From Labia minor (Eukaryota > Arthropoda > Insecta > Dermaptera > Spongiphoridae): a DNA stretch of 64,000 bases. The stretch is taken from NCBI GenBank assembly GCA_963082975.1, contig OY720345.1:29458611-29522610 (forward strand). The letters run 5' to 3'. Shown in pieces: positions 25,337-36,793 of the stretch (position 1 is its first letter; each line of letters begins with the position of its first letter). A program made the translations under genes and the position numbers. Under the pieces are notes generated by a model. That model was not told the DNA's origin and searched no databases. It saw nothing but the letters and a program-made list of their open reading frames with translations.

Positions 25337-25696
25337 CATAGGTTCCCGAATTTTTTTGTGTCGTAGACCCCTTGCCATGTTTTTCGGCTTTGGGTAGACC
25401 CCCTGAATTGATTTTGATTTTTTATACCCTTTTTTTAGAGCCTTATTGAAAAATCAAAAATGTTTAAGATTCATGTCGGAAAAACAATTTACCTTTTTTT
25501 AGAGCCATGTTGAAAAAATCAAAAAATGTTTCAAAAGTCATGCCGGAAAAAATATTTACCTTACTTTTAGAGCCCTAAAACAGGTAGACCCCCATTTTCA
25601 TTTCGTGGACCCCCAAATTTTTTATTGGCTGGCGTAGACCCCTTAAAGGTTACCATAGACCCCTGGGGGTCGATATAGACCACTTGGGAACTTCTG
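25337..25696. mobile_element. Non-autonomous hAT-like element
   Basis: Ends CATAGGTTCCCGAA and TTGGGAACTTCTG, with 8-bp duplications ATCTAGTT (25329-25336) and ATCTAGTA (25697-25704), 7 of 8 matching. Subterminal repeats of GTAGACCCC occur in both orientations. The interior has three stretches of the shared AT-rich module (TTTTTAGAGCCxTxTTGAAA). Related copies: 26968-27276 and the short 33843-33916. Confidence 0.8.
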
Positions 25697-25704
25697 ATCT
25701 AGTA

Positions 25705-26926
25705 CTTATATAATGTTTTAATTTTAGATCAATATTATAAATTTGAAAATTTGAAAATAATATCTGGAATTTTTATTTTTACAAAAGTTGAATTGACAAA
25801 AATAATATATTTTAGAATAGAATTTAAAAGAGATAAAGAAAATAATTAATAAATTAGACCTCAAATCATAATTAGCGTAAAATGAAATCAAAAATGTATA
25901 TTTGCTTAAATTAGATATTTTATTTTATATTTTTGATGAACCGATTTATAATTAATAGATAAAAAGAGTAGTTCATTGGAATGTGCTATCCAAATAAATT
26001 TAAAGATAATTAATCAAACCTAACCAAGTTCACAAAAATTTAATATAATAAAATAAATCATTAATTATTAATTAATAAGTAAATAAACGCGTAAACTAAT
26101 TAATATGTACTTAGATCCCTAGAGGAAATAAATGAAAAATATAAATACTTAATAATAAATATATAAATACTCGTATATATATATATATATATCTTTCTTT
26201 TAATATTAATTATTTTATTATTTATTAATATAGAATATTAAAATAGAAATTAAATTAATTTCATTTTTAAACATCTTCAAGTCCTATAAAAATGAATATA
26301 AGATATGAAAAGGGGAATATTAAAATCTGTTCTTTAGGGATAATACATAATATATTTCTGTGTTCAGATAAACAAGTATAAATGTATATACGATATATAC
26401 ATATATATAAAATACGTATTTATTTATCAGAAACTAAGATTATTGAATAAATAGAAGTTATTAAATTCCTGAAATAATAGAAATTTTTTGAGAATGATAA
26501 TTATCTTTTAGTAAACTAATCAAGTTGAATTTCCATTTACGTTATAAATCCTAATAGATAAAGATTTTAAACAAATAAATGAAATATTTTTTTTTCTCTA
26601 AGTTATTAATAATTGAGTTCCTGATAGTTTTTGTTTATTTTTTTATAAATTAAAATTTATTCAAAATCTTTAAAGATTAAAAAAGAAAGATTTAAAAAAT
26701 ATTTATTTATTTGTATTATAAAAAGTGTAAAAATATACCTTATTTAAAGAAAAAATAAATTAAAATATTATATTTTATTATTACCTTTTTTTAATGATGT
26801 TTTTTTTCAAATCATCACTTTATAATCTAACTAAATAATTTACTACTATTATTAATATTATTTTTACAAAAAAGTTGATAATATATATTGATTAATTATA
26901 AAAATGATTTCAGCAAAGTTAAAATA
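25705..26926. other. AT-rich stretch without recognised genes
   Basis: TA microsatellite near 26172-26191. No gene seen. Confidence 0.55.
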
Positions 26927-26967
26927 TAACAGGTGTAGAAGTATGAAACCGAATTTTCTCTATAGAT

Positions 26968-27276
26968 CAGTGATTCCCAAAGTGGTCTTATCGACCCCAG
27001 GGGCAACCTTCAAGGGGTCTACTTTTTTGTGTCGAAGACCCGTTGCCATATTTTTCGGTTTTGGGTAGACCCTTACTGAGAATTATCTCTCTGGATCTCA
27101 AGCTAATTTACTTATATTATACTATCTTATAATTCAATTCTATATGGCCCTAAAAATAAAAAAGTAAAATTTTTATACAAAAAAATAAATTTCAGGTTAA
27201 GTGAGGGGTCTACCCAAAACCGAAAAATATGGCAACGGGTCTTCGACACAAAACAGTTTGGGAAATGAGGTGCTCG
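26968..27276. mobile_element. hAT-like element nested in the mariner
   Basis: Starts CAGTGATTCCCAAAGTGG. A near-perfect internal inverted repeat (TTTTTGTGTCGAAGACCC against its complement near 27237-27254) shows the same family as 25337-25696. The right boundary is uncertain (27272-27276). Flanks CTATAGAT and CTATCTAT match 6 of 8, a decayed duplication at best. Confidence 0.65.
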
Positions 27277-27409
27277 CTATCTATTAGCTATTATTACACC
27301 GTAAGACCGCTTCTGTAGCGCCATCTTCTCCCTCTAACAGCTAACGAAGTTTGTCAACACACAATAACCTAAGTTTCAGACACCTGTATACTTTTCTATA
27401 ACCTCAAAA

Positions 27410-27740
27410 ATGTCGAGTTTGGTGCCTACGAACTATGATTTGCAATATGCAAAAAGGCAACATAAAGTCATTTTCCTTCATGATATTGCCCCCTCACACA
27501 CAGCAAAACGGATAACGGATTCGATCGAGGCGTTCAATTGGGAAGTACTAGCACATGCGGCTTATTCACCAGACTTGGCTCCGTTTGATTATCATCTATT
27601 CGCATCAATGTGACATCAAAAAACACTTCTATTCGTATGAAAATGTTGAAAATGGCTGGAGAATTGTTTTTTGGCGTGGCATTCATAACTTGCCGAAGAA
27701 GTGGGAAAAATGTATAATGGATGGAGACTAGTTTGAATAA
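27410..27740 (+). pseudogene. Mos1-like transposase C-terminal remnant
   Basis: The plus-strand reading carries LHDIAPSHTA (second catalytic Asp, residue 25 of this ORF) and YSPDLAPFDYHLFASM (third catalytic Asp, residue 60). That is exactly 34 intervening residues, the D34D spacing of mariners. A TGA stop follows at 27611. Downstream, a shifted reading gives WRGIHNLPKKWEKCI. The N-terminal half with the first Asp is missing. Confidence 0.9.
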
Positions 27741-27805
27741 AATATTTTTTATAATTGTTCAATTTTTACAAAAAAATTCCGGTTTCATACTTCCACACCT
27801 GGCAT

Positions 27806-29396
27806 AGAGTGTGATCAGTTTCCTTTAATAATTTTAACTTTTGAATCTAAAACGCATAGATTTGTTATACAAATTAAGGAAAAAAATGTTCATACACATG
27901 TATTATATTTGATTAATTAAATTATATTATAAAGTTAAATTCATTCTATCAATTTCTTTTGAACTCAAAAGTCATGGCCTGGAAAAATATTTCCCCCACT
28001 AAAAAGAACTACATTTATCCTCTAACTCTATTCTCTCCCAATCCTCAAATATTATTTTTTTTTTCCTTCATAAATATGGTTAAAATTAAAATTTTATTAG
28101 CTCCCTATAAATTACTAAAGAAAGAAATATACAAAACCATATAAATATAACATTTATTAAATGATTTGCCATAGACAATGAATAGTAATTTTTTTAGTCT
28201 TTTATGAAGATGACAATCATTAAAAGCACATTTATGTCACAACTATAAATTTTATTATAATTTTAAATTTCTAAAACTTTTATGAGTATAATTTATTATA
28301 TAAAGGTATATATAGATCATAAATAATGGAAGCGATTCGTTGTACTAATTAATTTTGACTTGTTTGTTGAAAGGTATATTTTAATAATTTTTATTATGAT
28401 TATCGTTCATTATTCATTTGCCTACTTTAAAATTTTATATTGTTTAATAGACTTAATATAATAATATATATTTTATTTGAAAAGAGGATGTTAGTGATAA
28501 TTGAACTAAATTCAATTTATTTGGTTCTTGTTGAAGTTTTAAAGTGTAGGAGATGAAAAATAGAATTCCTAATACTCATGTGTATCTTGCTAATTGATAA
28601 AGGAAAGAAAAATAGAGAAGCGAGAGGAGGTAAAAAAAAAACGGGCCAACCGGTTCTACTTTCTCTCCCCTACCTTTTTTGTCCTCCATTGAGTCATTTG
28701 GAATTTCTAGATAGGGAAACACGAATGAACAGATGGGCATAACGTTTGAATTCAAAATGAAGAAAGAAAGAACAAAAAGTTAATACTAATATTAAAAAAC
28801 ATTCTAGAATATATTTTGATTAAATTATAATATAAGATATCTAAAGCTCTCTTTAAATATTTAATCAAGGCTTTAGATTATGAGATTAAAATTTTAAATT
28901 ACAATTTGCATGTTATATGATAATAGTCAAAGACTCAATGGTATATCATAGGGAAATAAAATAGTATTAATTTTTTAAAAATTTCAGAATATTATACAAG
29001 TTAAAATGTTATAGATTTTTTTTTTTTCAAATTTAAAACAAAACAAAAATGTAAGTTTTGTTTATTTTTGCAAATGCATTTGGTTTACAGGATAGAAAGA
29101 AAATTTACCAATTACCAGCCATATATTTTCACAAAGAATATGATAGAATGAATTAAAAGGACCAATTGACAACAAATTTAAAAAGGACTAAAGAGACTTG
29201 ATAACGTATATAAGCCCTAAAAGGAGAGTTGATGAATAATTTACATTTATTAAGTGTAATAAATATTAATTTATAATCATTTGAAACTGGAAAAAGTGTT
29301 AGTTGTCATCCAAATCCTATTTATTCCTATCTCTCTTACGTCCTTTCCTACCATCCACGTCTATGGTCTTCCAATCGGACGTTTCCCAATATGTCT
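27806..29396. other. AT-rich stretch without recognised genes
   Basis: Low-complexity DNA. A patch at 28610-28700 is GC-richer without an ORF. No gene seen. Confidence 0.55.
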
Positions 29397-29850
29397 ATCT
29401 ATCTATCTCTGTGTCTCTACGAAACTTCAAAGTTCTTGGCCGCAGCAACCACACTTCTCAAAGAATCCCTATTCTGAGCCCCACAACCTCCAATCCCTAC
29501 CCTCTCCCTTCTCTCTCACGTCCCTTCCTACATAGTCCATTAACCGCATCCTTGGTCTTCCAAGCGGCCGTTTCCCACTCGGTTTCCCCACCAATATATT
29601 TTTCGCCATTCTTTCCTTTCCCTTTATAGCCACGTGCCCTGCCCATCGCAGCCTTCTCGATTTTATAATTCTAACTATATCTGGAGTTGCATAGAGGTCA
29701 TGCAATCCCTCGTTATGCAGTCGCTGCCATTCCCCGGTGACCTTATCTTTCTTTGGCCCATAAATGTTGCAAAGAATCCTAATCTCAAATACTCTAAATC
29801 TACTCTCGTCTCCTAAGGTCATAGACCATGCCTCACACCCATATAATAAT
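29397..29850 (-). mobile_element. 3' end of a non-LTR retrotransposon, family N1
   Basis: 5'-truncated copy on the minus strand ending in a (GATA)n tail (TCTATCTATCTATC on the plus strand, about 29395-29410). The longest reading (29469-29847) contains YGCEAWSMTLGDESRFRVF, YGPKKDKVTGEW, SRRLRWAGHVA and GKRPLGRPRMRLMDYV, the C-terminal region downstream of the reverse transcriptase in many arthropod non-LTR elements. The other N1 copies (35715-35845, 38765-38890, 41500-41590, 44194-44460, 60023-60580) end with the same AAGAACTTT...TTCCGTAGA...CACAGAGATAGATA signature. Confidence 0.85.
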
Positions 29851-31703
29851 ATAATATTTAAATTTTTCTACATTTTCAAATTCTGTTTTGTATGTTAAAA
29901 TTTTGATTGTTTGTATTAATATAAATAAATTTTATTTTATTAAAATAAAAAAAATAATTTTATTATATAATAAATTTTAATAAATTTTAATAAATTTTAT
30001 TATTTTTAATAATAAAATAATTCTAAAAATATTTAGATTTTTTAATTAAAATTAAAATTTATAAAAAATCATATATACATGTATTATATATAAGAATTTA
30101 TAAATAATCAATCTATTAATGGGAGCTTAATGCTATTTTATAAAATTGGTGTGGTTTAAGTTATTTATTTATCCCTTACTTCTTAAATTTGTTATAAAGA
30201 TTAATAAGTATTCAGCATAAATCGTCAATAGAAATATATTTTTTTTAATAAATTGATTGATTTGAAAAAATTAGTTCATTTTAGAAAAAACTTATAAAAG
30301 AAATAAATATAAAAAAAAATAAAATAATTACACAAGGAATAATTAATATTATTATTTCTTTACTTTTTATTTTTTTCTAAAGTGACCTCTGGAATATCAT
30401 TTATATAAAACTTTAAAAAAATATATCATCTTTTTTTCAAGAACTTTTTTTTCATCTATTAAGTTATAATCAAGTTAAAAAGAAGATTAAACAATTATTT
30501 AAAAATTTTTACTCTTACTAATTTTTTCATGTATAATTATTCAAAAGAAATATTTTTTTTCTTGGTGTAAGAAAGGAAAACGTTCAGCTTTTTTTATAAT
30601 AATTCAAAATAAAGTGATTTCCAATAAATTAGTTTAGGTTTTCTAATTACATAATGAATTAAGATTGCTAATAATTAATGATAACATAAATTAACAAATG
30701 ATGTGTAGATACGATTAGGGCATATCTATCAATACAAATACTACATCTTTGTGATCTTTTATTAGTTTCCCTCAGGTTAAGTAATAATTATTACACTTTA
30801 TATAATTTATATATATTTATATCTATATATATATATTAAAAGTATAATTCACAATCATGATTAGATAATAAATCACAACTTATTTTTATGTATATAAATA
30901 TGTTGATTTTTATAGAACGGTTAAAGTTCTTATTAATTATGTATTTACATTTAAATATATATATATATATATTGAATATGAAATGCATCCCATCATTGAT
31001 AAACTTTCATAGTTGTATTTAATTTAGAATGATTTCGAACCAAATAATAATATATAAATAATGTCACATATCAATAATATATTAAGTAGATTATATTGTT
31101 ATATTAAATTATTATAATAAAAAATAATGAATCGTATAAATAAGTGGAATTTGTCATATATTTTTCAATAATATATGTATAAAAATCTTTTTGAAAAAGT
31201 TGAGAGTATAAAACAGCAAGCATATACCCATATATTTTTGAGGTTGGAGGAAAACTATTTCTACATTCTTGTAAAGAAATCAATTATCAAGATTCATTTT
31301 GTTTGTATCTTGATAAACTAAAGATACAACGTTCGGACTAAAGTTAAAAGGACTTTTTAAAAATAGCGCAATCTAGTTCCGCCAACCATTTATAGTTGCG
31401 TTTATAGAAAGCTAAATCTTTCACTGACGTTCTGTTAAACGGGTATGATCATCGAAAAAAAAGTTGAGTTATTGCCTTATAAATGACAGTGCATTTGATG
31501 CATCGGGGAAAAAATGAAGAACGTACAAAGAACCAACATTTGGTTCTGTTTTTATTTGGTAAAACGTTTACCGTAACTCACTAATCGATGCAGCAGGATT
31601 ATGAATGTTTACTTCGAACCTCGTCCACTTTAAGGTTAGTCGTAAAGGAAACAATGATGATCAACTTGTTGGATAAAGTGCTAAATAGAAGAACTCAGGT
31701 GTA
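29851..31703. other. AT-rich stretch with one GC-richer patch
   Basis: 29850-31200 is extremely AT-rich with short tandem AATTTTAATA units. 31330-31700 is less AT-rich but gives no coherent reading frame. TA microsatellites lie near 30820-30838 and 30953-30972. Confidence 0.5.
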
Positions 31704-31800
31704 CAGTGACAGAGAAAAATAAACGCTAGAGTGGCTGTTGAGGGGCAAAACGCCTTCTTAACCGGTTGAATGCGGTTAGCGTTTATTTTTTCTGTCACCC
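31704..31800. mobile_element. 97-bp MITE with mirrored ends
   Basis: GTGACAGAGAAAAATAAACG (31706-) pairs with the complement ending CTGTCAC (31798), between TA at 31702-31703 and 31801-31802. There is no coding space. A Tc1/mariner-type MITE fits best. Confidence 0.65.
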
Positions 31801-32088
31801 TACAAGATTGTTGTGCTTTAACTTGATGTTTTTATGTGTTTAGTGAGGGTATTCATCGTATTAAGTGTAAATATCGCGAAGATGGTAGTTAATTGGTTGC
31901 TTGCTCAACTCATCGATCGACATTAGTGATTTTTTTGAAGAAAAAAAAATAAGTATTTTAACCATCAAACAAATTAATAGACCACTAATAGTCGATTCTA
32001 ATAGATTTTTTAAACTAAAATTAAATTTAAAAAATATAAAACTTAATAAAAGAATAATATTTAATGAAAACACTAGAATTGTTTTTTT

Positions 32089-32186
32089 CTTTATGCGCAT
32101 TTGGATGAGTGCACTAATGGTGGAGATTATTGGAAAGTTGTGCTTACTCATTTAATGTTAGTGCACTCATCTAAATGCGCATAAAG
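32089..32186. repeat. Hairpin with 29-bp arms and 40-nt loop
   Basis: The left arm (32089-32117, CTTTATGCGCATTTGGATGA...) and right arm (32158-32186) are complementary with a single mismatch. The loop carries GGTGGAGATTATTGG, which recurs without the arms at 32287-32320. Read in either direction it makes chance ORFs only. Confidence 0.8.
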
Positions 32187-32286
32187 CTTTTAGTAAGATC
32201 AAAAAAATATATACAACTTAATATAAGTAGTATAAGTATAATATATTTTAAGATTATCAATAATTTCAGTGTTTAATAATAAATCA

Positions 32287-32320
32287 TGGTGGACATTATT
32301 GGAAAGTTGTGATTACTCAT
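32287..32320. repeat. Arm-less copy of the hairpin loop
   Basis: A 34-bp match, two mismatches, to the loop of the hairpin at 32089-32186, in direct orientation about 170 bp downstream. Confidence 0.7.
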
Positions 32321-32994
32321 GTCAACATTTACCGTCTCTTGTCCCTTATCAGTTTATGTCAATAGAAAGACTCAGATGAAACGTTTTAAATGAATGAATG
32401 AAATAAATAAGGGAAACCATGACCTACTCCCACTCATTTCAAAGAAAGGCTTCCACAATTTATCTTTAGGTATTCTTATCAACATTTGAATATCCTGCTA
32501 TTTATTTTGATATTGAAATAATTAGAATCTAAAAGATCGATAAAATATTAACCAAACTATAATGTTTTTTTTAATTTGTTTAATACGTCAAATATAGTGA
32601 ATTCGATAATAATTATGAAATCTAAAATATATTTTTAAAAAAATATTCATTATTTAAATAGATTTTATAATAATATATTTTTGAAATTTAATAAAAAAAA
32701 AAATTTTATACTAAAAACTCAAATTTCTGCTGAATTGCTCTGTCCCATAATTTATTTAATTAGTCAGTTCAAAATTGTTTTTTTAAGATAAGTATTGATA
32801 CATGAGTGAGTTTTTTCTTGGAAATTAAACAGTTTAAAGAACAGGAAGCAACATTACTAATCTGAAGATAACAAGTTCAAAGCAGTTTGCGAATCATCAC
32901 TGATATACACCTATATATACACAAGATAATTAACAATGAAGTTATACCTTAGAAATTTAAAGAAAATATCTGAAGTGTTCAATTCAAATTGCGA
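32321..32994. other. AT-rich stretch without recognised genes
   Basis: Low-complexity DNA, no gene or terminal repeats recognised. Confidence 0.55.
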
Positions 32995-33307
32995 GATAGT
33001 CGAGTGGAGCTATCTCGCAATTTGAATTGGATTAAATAACATATATTTTATTTAAATTAACTTTATTATAAATTATAAATTAAAATTAATAAATAATATT
33101 TACTAAACTAGCGCGAGTTGGGCTCTTTGTTGATGGCACTACGTCACGTGCTGGCGCGTGATTTGCAGTAGTGTTAAAAAATTAATTCCGGTACTTTCAG
33201 CGATTCAATCACGCTGAAATTCTATACAAAGCAGTTTAATACAATTTTTAATCATATGAAAAACTATCAAATATATACATATCTTTATTTTTACGGTGAG
33301 TTTAGAG

Positions 33308-33547
33308 CAGGGGTAGGCAAATATTTTTAAGCGCGGGCCAAAATGAAATTTTCAAAATGTTTCCCGGGCCGGAGGACCATATTGAAAATACCAAACCGGA
33401 ACATTTGTAAAAAAAATTACCCTTTTTTAGAGCCATATTGAATGAAAGATCGAAATAAGAGCCAAACTTTTTCAACGGGCAGGCGGGTCGGATAAAATAA
33501 GCAAAAGGGCCGGATCCGGCCCGCGGGCCGGCTTTTGCCCAACCATG
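33308..33547. mobile_element. hAT-like element A
   Basis: Starts CAGGGGTAGGCAAATATTTT, ends TTTTGCCCAACCATG, flanked by GTTTAGAG (33300-33307) and GTTAAGAG (33548-33555). A relative is at 62494-62700 (shared GGCCGGAGGACCATATT). GC-rich ends mirror GCGGGCC. The interior has one copy of the shared AT-rich module. No coding sequence. Confidence 0.8.
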
Positions 33548-33555
33548 GTTAAGAG

Positions 33556-33834
33556 CAGGCCTTCTTAAAATATGGGTCACGACCCCAAAGAGGGTCGCGT
33601 AGCAAAATTCTGGAGGCGCGAGAGATTTTAATGTCAAATATTTAAATACACGATTTTGTGAACTATAATAAATATATTTTTACAACTTTTTGTGCAATTT
33701 TTAATTTTAGATTTATATGTATGTATATTGTTACCTAATAAATAAATCATCAAAAATTTTTTATATATCTTTCTTTTATATTTATACGGGGTCGCCAGGA
33801 AACTCGCAATCATAAATGGGAATAAGAAGCCCTG
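33556..33834. mobile_element. hAT-like element B
   Basis: Inverted ends CAGGCCTTCTTA and TAAGAAGCCCTG, flanked by GTTAAGAG (33548-33555) and GTTTAGAG (33835-33842). Subterminal GGGTCACGACCCC on the left and GGGGTCGCC on the right are mirrored. AT-rich interior, no coding sequence. Confidence 0.8.
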
Positions 33835-33842
33835 GTTTAGAG

Positions 33843-33916
33843 CATAGGTTCCCAAACTTTTTTGTGTCGTTTTTTTTTTTTATTCGCTGCCATGGACCAC
33901 TTTGGGAACCTCTAAA
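33843..33916. mobile_element. hAT-like element C (short)
   Basis: A 74-bp element. The left end CATAGGTTCCCAAACTTTTT matches the family of 25337-25696; the right end is TTTGGGAACCTCTAAA. Flanks GTTTAGAG (33835-33842) and CTTTAGAG (33917-33924). The exact right end is uncertain by a few bases. Confidence 0.65.
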
Positions 33917-34199
33917 CTTTAGAGGAAAAAAATGAAAATGTGGTAGGTAATGACCCTCTTCCGGATGAGCTATATTTCTCAAAAGTTGATAGAAAACTAC
34001 GAATTTTGAATAATGTAAAAATTTCGAATATACCAAATTTCATTACTCTAGCTCAAACCGTTTTTGCGTAATCTTGTCTACATACATACATACACATACA
34101 CAGAGAGAGAGAGAGAGACAGACATTTTTCTCAACCTTAGTGAAAATGACTCAGGGACAAACATATAAAAACATCAAAATCTCGACATCGAAAATTTTC

Positions 34200-35714
34200 T
34201 GGCGACATAGTACAAAGTCGATTACATTTTGACAAAAGCTTAACGAAATTTAAAATTTTATATAAATTGAATATCAATATATAATTTATAATTTGAATTG
34301 AATGATTTGGCTCAGATTATAAATTATTATAATTAATATTAATATTACTGGCAATGTTTGCACAATTTGTTGGCATCAATAATTAATACAACCAAATGAA
34401 TTTATAGACAATAATTTGTAAATAGTTTGCCAAATTATTTAATTTTTAAATTAATTTTAATTATAAATTATATTCTATATAGACTATTTAATGAATTTAT
34501 TTATTGTATTAAACAAGAACCATATTTATGATTTGTTTTTTGTTTGTTTGTTTTTGTTGTATTTTTTATTGAAATAGAATGAGAAATTGAGATTATCTTC
34601 CCGAATTAATTAAATAAATTAAAGAATAATAATTTAACATATAAGAATATTAAAAACAAATAATAAAAGATTAATATTATTGTATTATAAAAATAATAAT
34701 CTATTATTATTTATTATTTTTTTAGATTCACTTTCCTTTATAATGATATTGAAATGTAATCTGTTTGAATTGTTTTTCTAATTTATTTCCTAACTAATAA
34801 AATGAAAAATAAAATTCTTTTAAATAAAATATATCTGTTACTTTGTTTTTATGATTTGAATATTTAGTAATGATCTAATGATCTATTAAATAGTGTATAG
34901 CAATATTGTATCTAGAGATTCTTTATATTTAGTTTTTAGTAAAATTTAAAATTTGTTGTAATTAAAATATAATTTATTGATAATATTAATTATTAATATT
35001 AACTAATTAAGGTAACTATTTTTTAAAGATTCTATTATTATAATGAAAAGAATATAATAAATGATATTTGATTGATTTTTTCAGATCAAATTCAAATTGT
35101 AAAATTTTTAATTTATTTACTATACAATAACTTCAAGATTCTATTAAATTGTTTAATTTGTATCGAAATGGTGTCTATTAAATGGGATAAATTGTAAATG
35201 TGAAAAATTTACAATATGGATGGGAAATTTGTTAAAATTTCACATATTCTTGGACATACTAGAGAAGAATATTTTAAAAGTTGAATTCTCGAGGGAACAT
35301 CGAAAGATATGCAAATAGCATGTTCCTCTTTAATATGTAAAATAAGGGTTTGGAATGAGTGACACCTGAGGCTAGGGGAGATGAAAGATTCCCTTGGGGG
35401 GCGGGGGAAGGGGGCTTAATGAAGATGAATCATCACCAGAGTATAGTGTTACCTATAGCACAATTATAAATAAATATCTTCTAACAACATTCAAAAATTA
35501 ATTTTAATTATCATTATTATTTTATGCTAAATATATTTTCAAAATGTGTAAAAATAGAATTTTCGATAAATATTAATATTTATAGAGAACAATAACATAA
35601 AAAGCATAATAATAATAAATTTCTAAAAATTGTTAGCTCGATTATTTTCTCCGCATTATAATTATATAAATATAAAAATAAATATGTACTTAATTTTATA
35701 AACGATATATAATA
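34200..35714. other. AT-rich stretch with one G-rich tract
   Basis: Mostly low-complexity AT DNA. 35375-35414 holds runs of 4, 6, 5 and 5 G, the last three separated by one and two bases, so it could form a G-quadruplex. No gene seen. Confidence 0.55.
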
Positions 35715-35845
35715 TATAATGGGAGAGGATAGGGACTGGAAGGTTGTGGCTCAGAATAGGAATACTTGGAGGGGTGTGGTTGCTGCGGCCAAAAACTTTC
35801 GAGTTCCGGAGAGTCACAGAGATAGATAGATAGAAATATATAAAA
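35715..35845 (+). mobile_element. Non-LTR family N1, 3' terminal fragment
   Basis: Only about 120 bp of the 3' end: GGTTGTGGCTCAGAATAGGA, then GGTTGCTGCGGCCAAAAACT, ending in a GATAGATAGATAGA tail. Plus orientation. Confidence 0.8.
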
Positions 35846-35857
35846 TATCCTTAAATA

Positions 35858-36421
35858 CGAGGTAGGGTCAAAAAGTTCGCGGAATTGGTTATTAAAAATT
35901 TATTAAAAATATTTATAACATTCTTACATTATTTCCCTTCAAAATACTCTCCTCCTGCATCTACACATTTATTCCACCGTTCATATAATTGTTGGAAACA
36001 CTCTTGAAAGCCGTTTTTTGAAAGTTCCTTCAGCCGCTCCGTCGCATTTTCAATCTCCTCTGACGAGTGCGACCGTCGCGAAAACGCTTATGCCACTCGT
36101 AAACTGCTGTTTTCTTCATCGCAGAATTTCCGTATGCTTTTTTTAGCATCTCAAGAGTCTCCGAGGGTGATTTCTCCAGCAACACACAGAATTTAATATT
36201 GCCACGCTGCTCTAATGACGACATTGCACAATCCGACGAAAGAAAGAAACTACGATCTACAATATTAAACACCGAACGCACGGAACCAACTACAACTGCC
36301 TGCTAACCTCAAAAGCCCATTCACTACCAGTTATGCCAACCTCACAAACAAAAATTTCCCTTTCAGCTAAGAAATACTTGACTATAAGCGACCATTCCGC
36401 GATCTTTTTGACCCTACCTCG
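35858..36421 (-). mobile_element. Internally deleted mariner (third family)
   Basis: Termini CGAGGTAGGGTCAAAAAGTT and the complement of CGAGGTAGGGTCAAAAAGAT, between TA (35856-35857 and 36422-36423). At 564 bp it joins the start of the transposase directly to its end. The well-kept terminal repeats mean it could have been mobilised in trans. Confidence 0.9.
35930..36281 (-). pseudogene. Mariner transposase deletion derivative
   Basis: On the minus strand, MSSLEQRGNIKFCVLLEKSP, then SETLEMLKKAYG and VYEWHKRFRDGRT form the N-terminal helix-turn-helix. The frame then breaks and continues as ATERLKELSKNGFQECFQQL, YERWNKCVDAGGEYFEGK and a stop, the transposase C-terminus. All three catalytic aspartates are deleted. 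The DNA-binding part is nearly intact, so an N-terminal peptide could in principle bind the ends. Confidence 0.9.
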
Positions 36422-36423
36422 TA

Positions 36424-36785
36424 TATAAAAAAATATGAATTTCAATCTGGGAGCATGATTGATTGGATTTAGTGTCAAACAAAAATAGAAAGGTAATGGA
36501 TTTAAATGATTTTTACAATGATAAGATTAATATACTTATGTATAAATTAAATTCTAAATATTTACATTTATATTTATACGTAATATTTTATTATTTGTTC
36601 ATTTTTGTTGACCTCTATCTATATTTATATAAAATTATATTATATATTTATTTTATTTATTTTTAATTAAGTTTATAAACAATTATTCAAATAAAAATGT
36701 TTTTAGGTATTTAAAATTAATTACTCCAATGATCTGAAAAAAGAAGCATTTAATTAAATCGTTTTGAATATCATAAAAATCAATG
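36424..36785. other. AT-rich stretch without recognised genes
   Basis: Low-complexity Tyr/Leu/Ile-coding AT DNA. The ORF at 36463-36666 is compositional. Confidence 0.55.
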
Positions 36786-36793
36786 GCTTAGAG

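Larger units (their letters stand above)
26929..27804 (+). mobile_element. Mos1-like mariner interrupted by a hAT element
   Basis: Left end CAGGTGTAGAAGTATGAAAC and right end the complement of CCAGGTGTGGAAGTATGAAA, both beside TA. The termini resemble those of mauritiana-subfamily mariners. A hAT-like element sits about 40 bp inside the left end. The 3' half of the transposase follows at 27410-27740. Confidence 0.85.
32995..34199. repeat. Dispersed repeat R1, copy split by three hAT elements
   Basis: The flanking parts (about 32995-33307 and 33917-34199) align in order with 4189-4739, and together they restore a continuous R1 copy. Its start adds a palindrome, GCGAGATAGTCGAGTGGAGC followed by TATCTCGC. 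A (GAGA) run at 34101-34118 differs from copy 1. Confidence 0.85.

Noticed and set aside
31861-32155. Overlapping ~90-residue ORFs on both strands
   Set aside because: Both run through the 29-bp-arm hairpin and AT-rich DNA; the composition is low-complexity and neither has a domain.
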